Source of the DNA: Chloroflexota bacterium
Lineage (GTDB): Bacteria > Chloroflexota > Ktedonobacteria > Ktedonobacterales > Ktedonobacteraceae
DNA: 49,299 nucleotides
NCBI GenBank assembly: GCA_005881495.1
Contig: VBHI01000218.1
Span: 1 to 49,299, forward strand
Direction: 5' to 3'
In this document: positions 39,880 to 48,729 of the stretch, one piece after another
Layout: each line of letters starts with the position of its first letter
How positions within the stretch are numbered: the first letter of the stretch is position 1
Position numbers and translations under genes: made by a program
The notes under the pieces: model-generated
Told to the model about the DNA's origin: nothing
What the model saw: the letters and a program-made list of their open reading frames with translations, nothing else
Databases searched by the model: none

Positions 39880-40988
39880 GGCGTCTCTCCTTTTTCGCGT
39901 ACCTGGTCATCCTAACCCTCTTTCTGGTGGCATGTGCAGATGCAAATTCAACCGTATCGTTGCCCAGCAGCGGCCCTTTCGCTTCCCCAACTACTGCCAC
40001 CCAATCGACCACCACTGGAAAAGGCACTTTTCGCGAATACCCTTTGCCTCAGACCGATAGCGGTATGATGCGGCCTGCCATAGACCACGAAGGGCGCGTC
40101 TGGTTTGGCGAGATGGGCCATAATTATCTCGCCGCTTTTGATCCTCGTACACAGCAATTTCGACAGATGACGCCTCCACACGGGCGAAATGGCATCATGG
40201 GCTTAGTTGTTGCGCCCGACGATACGCTCTGGTTCGCCGAGCAGTATGCCAACTACATCGGCCACTACTATCCTGCTACGGGCAAGTACCAGGTCTATGC
40301 CTTACCCACGCTCACAGTTCCCGATCCCAGCAATCCAGGGAAGACGCTGACCTTACCCAGTGCCCCTAACGATATCGCACTGGATGCCCACGGCAATCTG
40401 TGGTTCACCGAGCTCAATGCCGACGCTCTGGGGAAACTCGACCAACACACAGGCCAGATTCAGCAATACCCCATTTCAAGCGACAAAAGTGTGCAGAAGT
40501 TGAACCCGTATGGAGTAACCATTGACCCCCATGGCATGGTCTGGTTTACCGAAGCCAGTGGCAGTCACATCGGTCGCCTTGACCCCGCAACGGGGAAATT
40601 CAGCTTTTTCGCCATGTCAGGCCCGGTAAATCCTCTCATGGAGATTGCCAGTGACATTCATGGGACCATCTGGATCACCTCATTCTCCGGGGGACTTCTT
40701 TTGAACCTCAATCCACAGACAGGGACGTTTACTCCCCATTATGCTCCGCATAGCGGGGATGAAACAGGCGGAATCTACGGCCTGGCGGTTGGCCCTGCTG
40801 GCGAGGTGTGGATTACGCTTTCGGCGGAAAACGAGATCTCGCGCCTCGATCCCATCACAAAGCATTTTATCGTTTACCACATTCCTACCAGTGACAGCCT
40901 CCCGCTTGGAGTGGCGATGGCTGCCAATCATACCCTCTGGTTTACCGAGTCAGGTAAAGACAAAATCGGAATGCTCGCGCCCAATTAA
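39876..40988 (+). CDS. Beta-propeller lipoprotein related to virginiamycin B lyase (Vgb)
   Basis: A 370-residue exported lipoprotein. The signal peptide RLSFFAYLVILTLFLVAC ends in a lipobox LVAC with Cys at about 20. Five to six blades follow, with LWFTELNADALGKLDQHTG, VWFTEASGSHIGRLDPATG and VWITLSAENEISRLDP as repeats, the Vgb-like/SMP-30 propeller pattern. True Vgb opens streptogramin B rings; similarity in repeats alone does not prove that activity. ATG 39876 overlaps the mtaB stop, and GAAGGAACACG precedes it, so the pair is translationally coupled. Confidence 0.85.
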   Translation: MRRLSFFAYLVILTLFLVACADANSTVSLPSSGPFASPTTATQSTTTGKGTFREYPLPQTDSGMMRPAIDHEGRVWFGEMGHNYLAAFDPRTQQFRQMTPPHGRNGIMGLVVAPDDTLWFAEQYANYIGHYYPATGKYQVYALPTLTVPDPSNPGKTLTLPSAPNDIALDAHGNLWFTELNADALGKLDQHTGQIQQYPISSDKSVQKLNPYGVTIDPHGMVWFTEASGSHIGRLDPATGKFSFFAMSGPVNPLMEIASDIHGTIWITSFSGGLLLNLNPQTGTFTPHYAPHSGDETGGIYGLAVGPAGEVWITLSAENEISRLDPITKHFIVYHIPTSDSLPLGVAMAANHTLWFTESGKDKIGMLAPN

Positions 40989-41081
40989 TCCACCTGCCTC
41001 ATTTCATCGCAGCTGACGGTAGTAGAAGCGCTACAGGAGAGCGGAGTTGCATTACCGCGATGGATAAGAGACTTGCCTGGG

Positions 41082-43020
41082 TTACAAGTGCTTCTCAAAC
41101 CACCCCGTGATATGCCGAAGACGCTCCAGGCGCAATGTTGGATGACCACCACGTGACAGCCCGTGGCTCTGTCCTTCGAAACGCACAAAGAGCACCTCGC
41201 GCCTCAAGTACTTCAAGGCTGCAAAGAGTTCCTCCGCCTGTTCTATGCTACAGCGCAGGTCCTTTTCGCTGTGGATGATCAGCAGGGGGGTATGCATGTT
41301 CTTGACATAAGTAATCGGAGACATGCGCATATATAGTTCCGGTTCATCCCACGGTGTCGTCTCCATATCATCATCGGCAAATTCCCAGCCTATATCGCTG
41401 CTGCCAAAGAAAGAGGAGCGGTTGACCACGCTGCGATCGGTCACCGCGGCTTTGAAGCGATCTGAATGCCCTATCAGCCAGTTGGTCATAAAACCGCCAT
41501 AGCTGCCGCCTATGACGCCCAGGCGCTGTTCGTCAATATAGCCTTTTTCCAGCAGCGCATCCACACCGGCCAGGATATCATAGGAATCTTTCACTCCCCA
41601 GGCACCTCTTACCGCCAGGGCAAAATCACGACCGTAGCCCGTACTGCCGCGCGGATTGGTGTAGAGCACCACATAACCGCAGGCGGCCAGCAGCTGCATT
41701 TCATGGAAAAAGCCGTAGCCGTATTGTGAGTTGGGCCCGCCATGAATCTCTACAATCATCGGATACTTTTTAGCCGGATCAAAATCAAGAGGCTTTAGAA
41801 TCCAGCCATCTATTGGCCAGTCCTCAACACCCGTATACGGCATATACTCGGGAGTTGCTAACGCGACCTCTTCAAGCAGCGCGTCATTGAAGCCAGTAAC
41901 GCGGCGCAACTCACCTGGCGAGGATGTTGAGCAGACATAGATTTCAGCCAGGTGGGTTGGATCTTCTAGGAGCAGGGCCATCTTGCTCCTGGCCAGGTCA
42001 ACACTAAAATCACGCACATAAACATTGCCCTGCGTAAGCGTGGGTGGGTGTTTCTCTGCCCCCTCACTCGTGATTGCGAAGACCCGTGTAGCTCCTCTAT
42101 GCGTTACCAGTACATAGAGCGTCTTGCCATCTGGCGACCAGGCGGGAGGCGGCAGTATGTGATCATTGCTCATATCATCGTTCGTCGAATCGGCGCAACT
42201 GCCCTCGAACTCGCTCGTCAGGTTGCGAGGCCCGCCTTTTCCACCAGCGTCGATCGTGAATAGTTCGACATGATTGCCTGAGGCCAGTTTAGGAGACGCG
42301 AGAAAAGCAATGGTTTTCCCATTCGGCGACCAGGAAGGCGAAAAGCAAGAACGAGTGCTATCCGTCAGGCATTGCAGTTCTCCCGTTTTCCCATTCTCAA
42401 GGGTCAATACATAGAGGTCAGAGCCGAAATAACGCCAGCGATCCCGATCCTGCACACGATTGGAGGTGAAAGCGATACGCGTTCCGTCGGGAGACCACAA
42501 CGGGTCACCATCATCCCAATCGCCATCTGTGAGTTGCTCTGGCTCCCCAGGCTCCCCTGGCTCCCCACCACCTTTCATCGGCTGGACCAACCTCGGCGCT
42601 AAAAAGTACATAGTTGCTGTCAGGCGACCAGGTGGGTTTGGTGGCGCCATGCTGCATGAAAGTGAGCTGGCGAGCCTCGCCGCCATCAGTTGGCATGAGC
42701 CATATCTGCGCTTTGCCCTTTCCCTGCATCTTCAGCTCTTTTTCATTCTTGCCCAGGGATTCCCCTACACGTTCGGAGACAAAGGCCAACCAGCGCCCAT
42801 CTGGCGACCAGCTTGGACTGGATGTATTGCTTACCCCCATGGTGAAGCGCCTGACTTTACCCCCATCAGTGGAAACCGTCCAGATTGAGGAACGATACTC
42901 GTGCTTCTGGTCATCAATTGTTGTGACGACAAAAGCTATATGCCGTCCGTCCGGAGAGATACAGGGCTGGGAGAGGAACTTGATCTTGTAGAGGTCTTCA
43001 ATAGTGATCGATCGTGGCAT
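41082..43020 (-). pseudogene. S9-family prolyl oligopeptidase-type peptidase, interrupted by a +1 frameshift
   Basis: Two frames make one protein of about 646 codons. The N-terminal beta-propeller (43020 to about 42580) has CISPDGRHIAFVVTTID, PSWSPDGRWLAFVSE and PTWSPDSNYVLFSAEVGPAD. The rest carries GDPLWSPDGTRIAF, FSPSWSPNGKTIAFLA and the hydrolase domain with nucleophile GVIGGSYGGFMTNWLIGH, LLIIHSEKDLR (Asp) and GQSHGLSRGGHP (His). The 1939-base span has one base too many. Removing one G from the GGGG run near 42573 gives DERWWEPGEPGEPEQLTDGD and restores the frame. Three 9-bp units of GGGGAGCC(A/T) lie there. The catalytic part is intact. GGAG precedes the ATG at 43020. Acylaminoacyl-peptidase-like; substrate unknown. 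Confidence 0.8.
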
Positions 43021-43065
43021 GTGTCAAGTACTCCAATTATTACGACTTCTTGAAACTCCTCGCAA

Positions 43066-45348
43066 CTACAGCGAAGAAGGCGCATCATTCCCATATGAAG
43101 CGTACTCCCCCCCAACTGGCAGCATAATGAAGAAGGTCGAACCCTGTCCTTCGGTGGAGCCAAACCAGAGGTGTCCCCCGTGCCGCTCGACCAGTTCACG
43201 ACTCAGATAAAGTCCTAACCCCGTTCCCCCGACGCCCGAAGCCAGTGCGTTGTCTGCCCGTGCGAAGCGGCTAAAGATACGTGCCTGCTGGTCCTCCGGA
43301 ATGCCGATGCCGTGATCCCGAATGCTTAGCACGGCTATCTCTGGATCGTCCTCTTTATGAATGCTGACATTGATTGGGCCTCCTCGGGGGCTATACTTGA
43401 TAGCATTGCCAATCAGATTTGAGAGCACCTGCTCCATCCGCCCTGCATCAAGAGAAAGTACGATGTGTGAGAGTATTGTAGACAGAGAGATTTCATGACG
43501 GTCAGTTGTCATTTGCTGTCGCTTCACCACCCGCCGGGTCAGTGCCACCAGGTCAGTTGGTTCATCGTGCAATACAAGCTGTCCTGCCTGGAGTCGTGTC
43601 ACATCGAACAGATCCTCGGTGAGTTCATCCAGTCGCTGTGTCGCCAGGTCAATTTCACGGAGAGCTTCGGCCTGCCACTCAGCGAGGGCAGAGCCTTTAC
43701 CCCGAGCGCTCTGGAGGAGCAGCATTTGCGCATAGCCTTTCAGCACCAGCAGCGGATTGCGCAGTTCATGCGCGGCGACACTGAGAAACTCATCCTTGAG
43801 TTGTTCGGCCTCTTTGAGGGCTGTCACATCCTGGTGTACCACGACAGCGACTGGTTCCCATTTTGCACGCTGTTGGGTCGCTGTCTGCGCTGACAATCTG
43901 TCCAGATTAGGGATGGTGAGTTTGACAGCATTCACCAACAGTGGGAGCGTTGTGCCATCGGGGTGGCGAATGGTCTCCTGGTGCTGCCGAATCGTCACCA
44001 ACATGTCATCCTGCACGACCAGCCGTGTCGCCAGTTGTTCAGTGACAAGAGGACGGCCGTTGGCGCCGAATACGCGTAGGCCGTTCTCTGTGAGAAACTC
44101 GTGCATAGGCTGCCCGATTTGCCAGACTGCCCCCCACATCCTGGTGGCAGCGCGATTAGCGAGCACTAGCCGTGCGTCGTGCCCACGAACAAGGTAGACG
44201 CTGGTGGGGAGTTCATCAAGGATCAACTGAAGCAGGGCCCGGCGTGCCTCCGTTTCAGCATGTTCGCGACGTTCGTTCAAAAGGCGTCGGGCTTCGGTGA
44301 TGTCGTGCCAGACGACCACTGCCCTGGAACCTGCTTGAGATACATTGCCTGGGGGATCCTCCGTGTCGACCAGGGGACCGGAGAGTGCCGGGGGGAGACG
44401 CAGTGGCGAAGCATTGACCAGATACTCCCGTGTCTCATTCTCATCAACGTTGATGATGACAGTGATATCCTGTACGGCCTCATCGTTGAGCGTACGCTGT
44501 GCAGGCGCAAAGAGCAACTCCTCGATTGCACGCTCACCTCCCGGACTCTCTGTGAGGACTTCGCGTAAAAGACGAGCAGTGCTATTCTCACGCAGAATGT
44601 TGCCAAAGTCGTCAATGAGAGTGACTCCATCGACAATGCTTTCAAATATACGATCTACTTCCTGGGCGCGCATCTGAGCGGCACGGTACAGATGTGCATT
44701 TTCCAGAGCGATTGCCGCCTGGGTAGCCAGGCCGACCAGGACGACCTCGTCTTCTTGTGTGAATTGGTCCGGTTCTGTGTGTCCCAAAAGCAACCCACCC
44801 CGTACCTGCCTGCTATGATCAAGCAGCGGCGCGCCAAGAAAACTGCGCACCACAGGGTGCCCACGAGGAATACCCATGGAACGTAAATCTTCCTTCGGAA
44901 GTCGTCCATTGACATAGGCAAATGCTGCTTGCCTTGCCGCAGTTCTGGCCGCGGTGGATGTTGTGTTCTGTGAAGAATCTGGTTTGTGAAGAAAGGCGAG
45001 GGCATCAGACACTAGGACGGAGACCCCATGGCGAAAAATAGGGGCGAGCAGTCCTTCCCCACCCAATGGCATTTGACGAAACAGGGCTTCCTGTTTTGGA
45101 GTCGCTCCTACGACGGCGGCGAGATAAAACAAATGCCCCTCTGATGGAACCAGCGGCTGTCCCTCCCCGCTCATTGGTCGCAAGGTAAAGGCCGCGAACA
45201 TTGCACCGGTGAGTTCACAGGCAGTTTCCGCAATAAGATGGAGCAAGCGCTCTTCATTCAATTCGTCCATAAGTGCTGCGCTCACACGACTTAAGGCGGC
45301 GATGCGTTCTGTTGCTGGCAACAACCTGCTTCCTCGGTTGCCTTCCAT
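43066..45348 (-). CDS. Sensor histidine kinase with GAF and PAS domains
   Basis: A 760-residue cytoplasmic kinase. GAF domain at about 15-215 (ERIAALSRVSAALMDELNEE to LVGLATQAAIALENAHLYRA), PAS at about 225-355, a second PAS at about 370-505, then HisKA with the phosphorylated His in LSVAAHELRNPLLVLKGYAQ (about 528). The ATPase has N box LSNLIGNAIKYSPRGG, G1 IRDHGIGIPEDQQARIFSRF and G2 GVGGTGLGLYLSRELVERHG. No membrane helix is seen, so it senses an internal signal. AGGAGGTGG precedes the ATG at 45348. No response regulator gene lies beside it. The minus S9 peptidase gene follows. Confidence 0.9.
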   Translation of the reverse strand: MEGNRGSRLLPATERIAALSRVSAALMDELNEERLLHLIAETACELTGAMFAAFTLRPMSGEGQPLVPSEGHLFYLAAVVGATPKQEALFRQMPLGGEGLLAPIFRHGVSVLVSDALAFLHKPDSSQNTTSTAARTAARQAAFAYVNGRLPKEDLRSMGIPRGHPVVRSFLGAPLLDHSRQVRGGLLLGHTEPDQFTQEDEVVLVGLATQAAIALENAHLYRAAQMRAQEVDRIFESIVDGVTLIDDFGNILRENSTARLLREVLTESPGGERAIEELLFAPAQRTLNDEAVQDITVIINVDENETREYLVNASPLRLPPALSGPLVDTEDPPGNVSQAGSRAVVVWHDITEARRLLNERREHAETEARRALLQLILDELPTSVYLVRGHDARLVLANRAATRMWGAVWQIGQPMHEFLTENGLRVFGANGRPLVTEQLATRLVVQDDMLVTIRQHQETIRHPDGTTLPLLVNAVKLTIPNLDRLSAQTATQQRAKWEPVAVVVHQDVTALKEAEQLKDEFLSVAAHELRNPLLVLKGYAQMLLLQSARGKGSALAEWQAEALREIDLATQRLDELTEDLFDVTRLQAGQLVLHDEPTDLVALTRRVVKRQQMTTDRHEISLSTILSHIVLSLDAGRMEQVLSNLIGNAIKYSPRGGPINVSIHKEDDPEIAVLSIRDHGIGIPEDQQARIFSRFARADNALASGVGGTGLGLYLSRELVERHGGHLWFGSTEGQGSTFFIMLPVGGEYASYGNDAPSSL

Positions 45349-45710
45349 ACGCCACCTCCTATGGCTCTATCGAACCTGTCTTTGCTCGCTCTGCGCCAGA
45401 ACAATTGCTGCCTGCTTTTTTCTTATGGTTAGTTAATTTGAAAGCAGTAAGTGTCATTGTATTCGAGGTCAGTTCTTGGAAATAGCGAAAAATGGCACTC
45501 AGTAATGACATTAGATGTTGTCGGCGACGGGGTATTTGCGTACTCTCGGCAAGCCCCTCCTTTTCAACACCATCATAAAACATAAACACTCTAGAAAGCA
45601 ACACTTTTCCCATTAGATTCCAAAGGATGGTCATAGAAGTTCAAATACGCGATGTTAAGTAGAAATAGAGCTTAGGAGCGGCCTTCAAGCTGGCCCAATT
45701 CTCGGCGGGA
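45349..45710 (-). other. Intergenic region before the histidine kinase gene
   Basis: About 360 AT-rich bases between the kinase start and the upstream acidic-protein gene. No ribosome binding site-supported frame, repeat or clear terminator was found. The kinase promoter is presumed here. Confidence 0.4.
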
Positions 45711-46532
45711 TTACTTCCTGCGGCGGCTGCGCCCCTCTTGCTGCAGCGCTATGTCCAGGGTCTCATGCAGTCGCTCAAAATCATCGACATCGAGCTGCAA
45801 TTCGACGACAGGCAGATCATCGGGTCTGGCTCGCCCTTCCTCAAAGAGTTGCAGGACCATGACCAGTTCTACCTCTACCTCCATCATACCGTTCTCATTC
45901 TCTTCAATTATCTCCTCGTCTTCCTCGTCATCTTCTTCGGAAACAGCCTGGATAAATTCAATATTCGTACGCGCACAGCGGAAACGTCCCGAGATCTTCA
46001 GTGCGTCGGTTGAAAGTTCCTCGGCTAGCTCGCGTACAACCTCCATCATCTGGACGAAGGCATCCTGTAATTGCTCGAGTGCGTCGTCCTCATCTCCCTC
46101 TTCGGTCTCGCTCACAGCAGACAAACCGCTGCCCTCTACTGGTTGATCGCTTGCAGCGCTGCCGACGTTCCCCTCTGGTAATCGCTGGCGCGCCAGGTCA
46201 TTCAATCGTTCGAGGGCCTGAGCAAAAGCGGGAGAAAAATTTGGACTTTCGCGATCGCTTGATTTCGTGCTTTCTCCATTTAACTTGTCTTCGTTATCAT
46301 CTTCATCAATTTCATTATCATCATCGTCTTCGTCCAGGCCAACTGTCGACTCTACTATTAATATCTGTTGGTGCAGTTGCTCTGCCACTTCCTTACTCAT
46401 ATAGGCCACGATCTTTGCTTGCCTTGATGCCGCAAGCAATTGAAAAGATGGCCAGTCCCGGTAACGATCTCGATTACGCAAAAAGCGCATCTCCACCATT
46501 CCCAACGTATCCAGCCGCAATGAAAGTTCCAT
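45711..46532 (-). CDS. Acidic protein of unknown function
   Basis: A 273-residue protein. The N-terminus (MRFLRNRDRYRDWPSFQLLA) is basic and Trp-containing, then come two acidic low-complexity blocks (about 70-85, EDDDDNEIDEDDNED, and about 196-212, SEEDDEEDEEIIEENE), a helical stretch LEQLQDAFVQMMEVVRELAE, and a basic C-terminal GRSRRRK. No family is recognised. ATG 46532 follows AGGAGG by 5 bases. The acidic blocks suggest binding to basic proteins or nucleic-acid-binding partners, an inference. Confidence 0.65.
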   Translation of the reverse strand: MELSLRLDTLGMVEMRFLRNRDRYRDWPSFQLLAASRQAKIVAYMSKEVAEQLHQQILIVESTVGLDEDDDDNEIDEDDNEDKLNGESTKSSDRESPNFSPAFAQALERLNDLARQRLPEGNVGSAASDQPVEGSGLSAVSETEEGDEDDALEQLQDAFVQMMEVVRELAEELSTDALKISGRFRCARTNIEFIQAVSEEDDEEDEEIIEENENGMMEVEVELVMVLQLFEEGRARPDDLPVVELQLDVDDFERLHETLDIALQQEGRSRRRK

Positions 46533-46787
46533 CAAATCCTCCTCTTAAGCATCCAGCTCTCTTCACTGCAATTTTGTTCTTCTTGAATTGATGAAGGTCA
46601 GAATCAGGAAACCTCGAGATCGTATCCCACCACTGATTCATAGAAGATAGCTTGCTTACATATTTCTTGCCGAGTATACATCATCATATCACAAGAGGCC
46701 TCTTCGGGGGTACAAAAGGGACCTCTTTTTCAAGCGAGGTAGCATGTAAACTGGGGTATAGAGAATGAGCCATTTGACAACCGTGAT

Positions 46788-47534
46788 TTACTCGAGCGTC
46801 ATGAAGTAGTTGATCGCCTGGGGCAACTCGGCAAAACGGTAGATCGTATAATCGGGCAAAATTGTCTGATAAGACGTATTGCCTTGATTATAAGAGACGA
46901 AAATGGCTTTCATCCCCACCTGCTGGGCACCGAAGATATCTTGGTATAAGTCGTTGCCGAGAAAGAGCGCCTGTTCCGGTCTTACCTGCAACGCATCAAG
47001 AGCCTTTTGAAAGAGCCGGGAGTCTGGCTTGCGATACCCATAGTTACCAGAAATGATAATAGGGTTGAAGTACTTCAGCAGCCCCACCGCGCGCAATTCG
47101 GGAACGGCATACGCACTTTGGGCATCGGAAACTACCGCCATGTGGTAGAGCGGGCACAACTGGTCGAGTGTCTCTTGCACTTGGGGATAGAGACGGAGCC
47201 GCTTGCGGGCAATGCCCCGGTGCAGTTCCGCCAGGAACAGCGGAAGTTGCTCTCGCTTTTCTGAAGGCAGAGCGCGCGTGTAGTCGTTGGCATTGTAGTG
47301 TAGAAACTCGCGCCAGACCTCAATGGCATCCCACTCCGCGAAAGTCTCGGAACTTCCCTCACGCTGTTGCTGCATGATCTGAAAATAGAGATCGCGTACC
47401 TCCCAGCGGTGCAGTGAAATGCCCTGGTACGTCAGAAAATGCCCAATAGCCCGGTAAATCTCCTCCAATCCCTCATCCGTCTCGATATCGATAAGCGTTC
47501 CGTTCACATCGAAGAGCAGCGCACGAATATCCAT
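46788..47534 (-). CDS. HAD-superfamily hydrolase-like protein with DxNGT motif I
   Basis: A 248-residue protein with motif I LLFDVNGTLIDIETDEG (Asp9), motif II MAVVSDAQSAYAVPE, motif III Lys in YRKPDSRLFQKALDAL and motif IV FLGNDLYQDIFGAQQVG. The family removes phosphate or halide from small molecules. The second Asp of the usual DxDxT is Asn here, which should weaken phosphatase activity. ATG at 47534 overlaps the stop of the upstream kinase-like gene (TAATG), so the two are translationally coupled. Substrate unknown. Confidence 0.82.
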   Translation of the reverse strand: MDIRALLFDVNGTLIDIETDEGLEEIYRAIGHFLTYQGISLHRWEVRDLYFQIMQQQREGSSETFAEWDAIEVWREFLHYNANDYTRALPSEKREQLPLFLAELHRGIARKRLRLYPQVQETLDQLCPLYHMAVVSDAQSAYAVPELRAVGLLKYFNPIIISGNYGYRKPDSRLFQKALDALQVRPEQALFLGNDLYQDIFGAQQVGMKAIFVSYNQGNTSYQTILPDYTIYRFAELPQAINYFMTLE

Positions 47535-48550
47535 TAAAAAGTCCTCAGTGTAATTTTTGCTTCCTCGATGAGCCGCCGGCGATAGTCATAACTGATCCAT
47601 GAGTTACGGGCGATGCGCAGCAGCGTCAGGCCCATCTGGAATGGCGTACGCCCGCTGATGGAGCGAAAAGCACTATCGCGGTCAGGGAAGTGGCAGGCAT
47701 ATTCCCAGAGGAAGTGGCCGATAAACGGTTCTGCGGCATATTTGTTGCCAGTGATCTGTAGGAAAAAGTGCTGGAGTTCTCCGGTGATACGCCCAACATC
47801 AAAGACACGATCAGCCCTCTTCATTCTTTCCAGGTCTATCCCAATGACACTCAGCCCTTGTCCAAAGAGGAAATTCGATGGAGTGGCGTCACCGTGAACT
47901 AGGACTTGCTGGTCTTCCCACATCCGAGGCTGTTCACGCCAGCGGTCACGCAACCAGGAGAACTCCCGGGCCTCGTCCCAGTGAATGAACTGTTTTTTAA
48001 GGAGCTTGCGCACGAGGCGGTCGAGGTATGCACAATCTTCGTGAAAATTCACCCCATAGCCATTCGCCGTCCGGTTATGAAAGGTGGCCAGGAAATACGC
48101 CAGGGCCGTGAGCTTTCCATAGAGTCTGTCTGATTTTCGAGAAAAAATAGCATCGGTGATGACGCTGCTCAACGGCTGCCCACCACAATACTCCTCAACC
48201 AACAGGCTGTTCAACCAGCCATTGTAGCCGAGAGGGCGTACGACGTTGTGCGGGTATCCGATCAATCCAAAACTGCGCATGAGGTGCAAATTGTGAAATT
48301 CTTGCTCCATGCGCTGATATTTTTCTGGCATATACGAACCAGTATGGCCATTTCCTGCAAAGAACTTTCCGACCACCTGCACCTTACTATGCTTCTCTTC
48401 ATACAGGTACACTTCATTGCTCCCGCCCATGCGAAAGACACGAAATTGAGCATGTTGATGATCTAGCCCTATCTGTGGCAATATATCATACTGTAAATAG
48501 TGATGGAGTGGATCGTGAACGGGCAAATGCCCAACATACCGCTTAGACAT
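47534..48550 (-). CDS. Aminoglycoside-phosphotransferase-fold kinase (APH family)
   Basis: A 338-residue cytoplasmic protein with the APH/choline kinase pattern: VLVHGDATPSNFLFGQGL (H-G-D-x4-N, catalytic loop), GIDLERMKRADRVFDVG (Mg-binding Asp), and VVGKFFAG, where Lys is the likely nucleotide-binding residue. The family phosphorylates small hydroxyl compounds; resistance to antibiotics cannot be assumed. ATG 48550 follows GGGAG by 9 bases; earlier in-frame starts at 48568 and 48556 are less well placed. It is coupled to the HAD-like gene; a kinase/phosphatase-like pair may act on one sugar or lipid. Confidence 0.8.
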   Translation of the reverse strand: MSKRYVGHLPVHDPLHHYLQYDILPQIGLDHQHAQFRVFRMGGSNEVYLYEEKHSKVQVVGKFFAGNGHTGSYMPEKYQRMEQEFHNLHLMRSFGLIGYPHNVVRPLGYNGWLNSLLVEEYCGGQPLSSVITDAIFSRKSDRLYGKLTALAYFLATFHNRTANGYGVNFHEDCAYLDRLVRKLLKKQFIHWDEAREFSWLRDRWREQPRMWEDQQVLVHGDATPSNFLFGQGLSVIGIDLERMKRADRVFDVGRITGELQHFFLQITGNKYAAEPFIGHFLWEYACHFPDRDSAFRSISGRTPFQMGLTLLRIARNSWISYDYRRRLIEEAKITLRTF

Positions 48551-48729
48551 GCTCATTGACTCCCACACTCTACTTTATTAGAGGGAGCGTGTTAAGAATA
48601 GATTGACCGGGGATTAACAGATAATTAAATCTCATCTCCTATGATAGGAGGGGAGAGGAGAAATGTCAAGGAAATGGGCCTATATTGGACCCCACTGTGT
48701 GACCTCCAGCGCCTCACTCTGCTCTTCTT

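Noticed and set aside
39876..40988. Calling the propeller lipoprotein a streptogramin-resistance gene
   Set aside because: Repeat similarity to Vgb does not show lyase activity, and the protein is an exported lipoprotein.
45359..45634. A 91-codon minus-strand frame upstream of the histidine kinase
   Set aside because: No ribosome binding site, no motif, and atypical composition; judged non-coding.
47534..48550. Calling the APH-fold protein an antibiotic-resistance kinase
   Set aside because: The fold acts on many substrates and the pairing with a HAD-like gene suggests metabolism.
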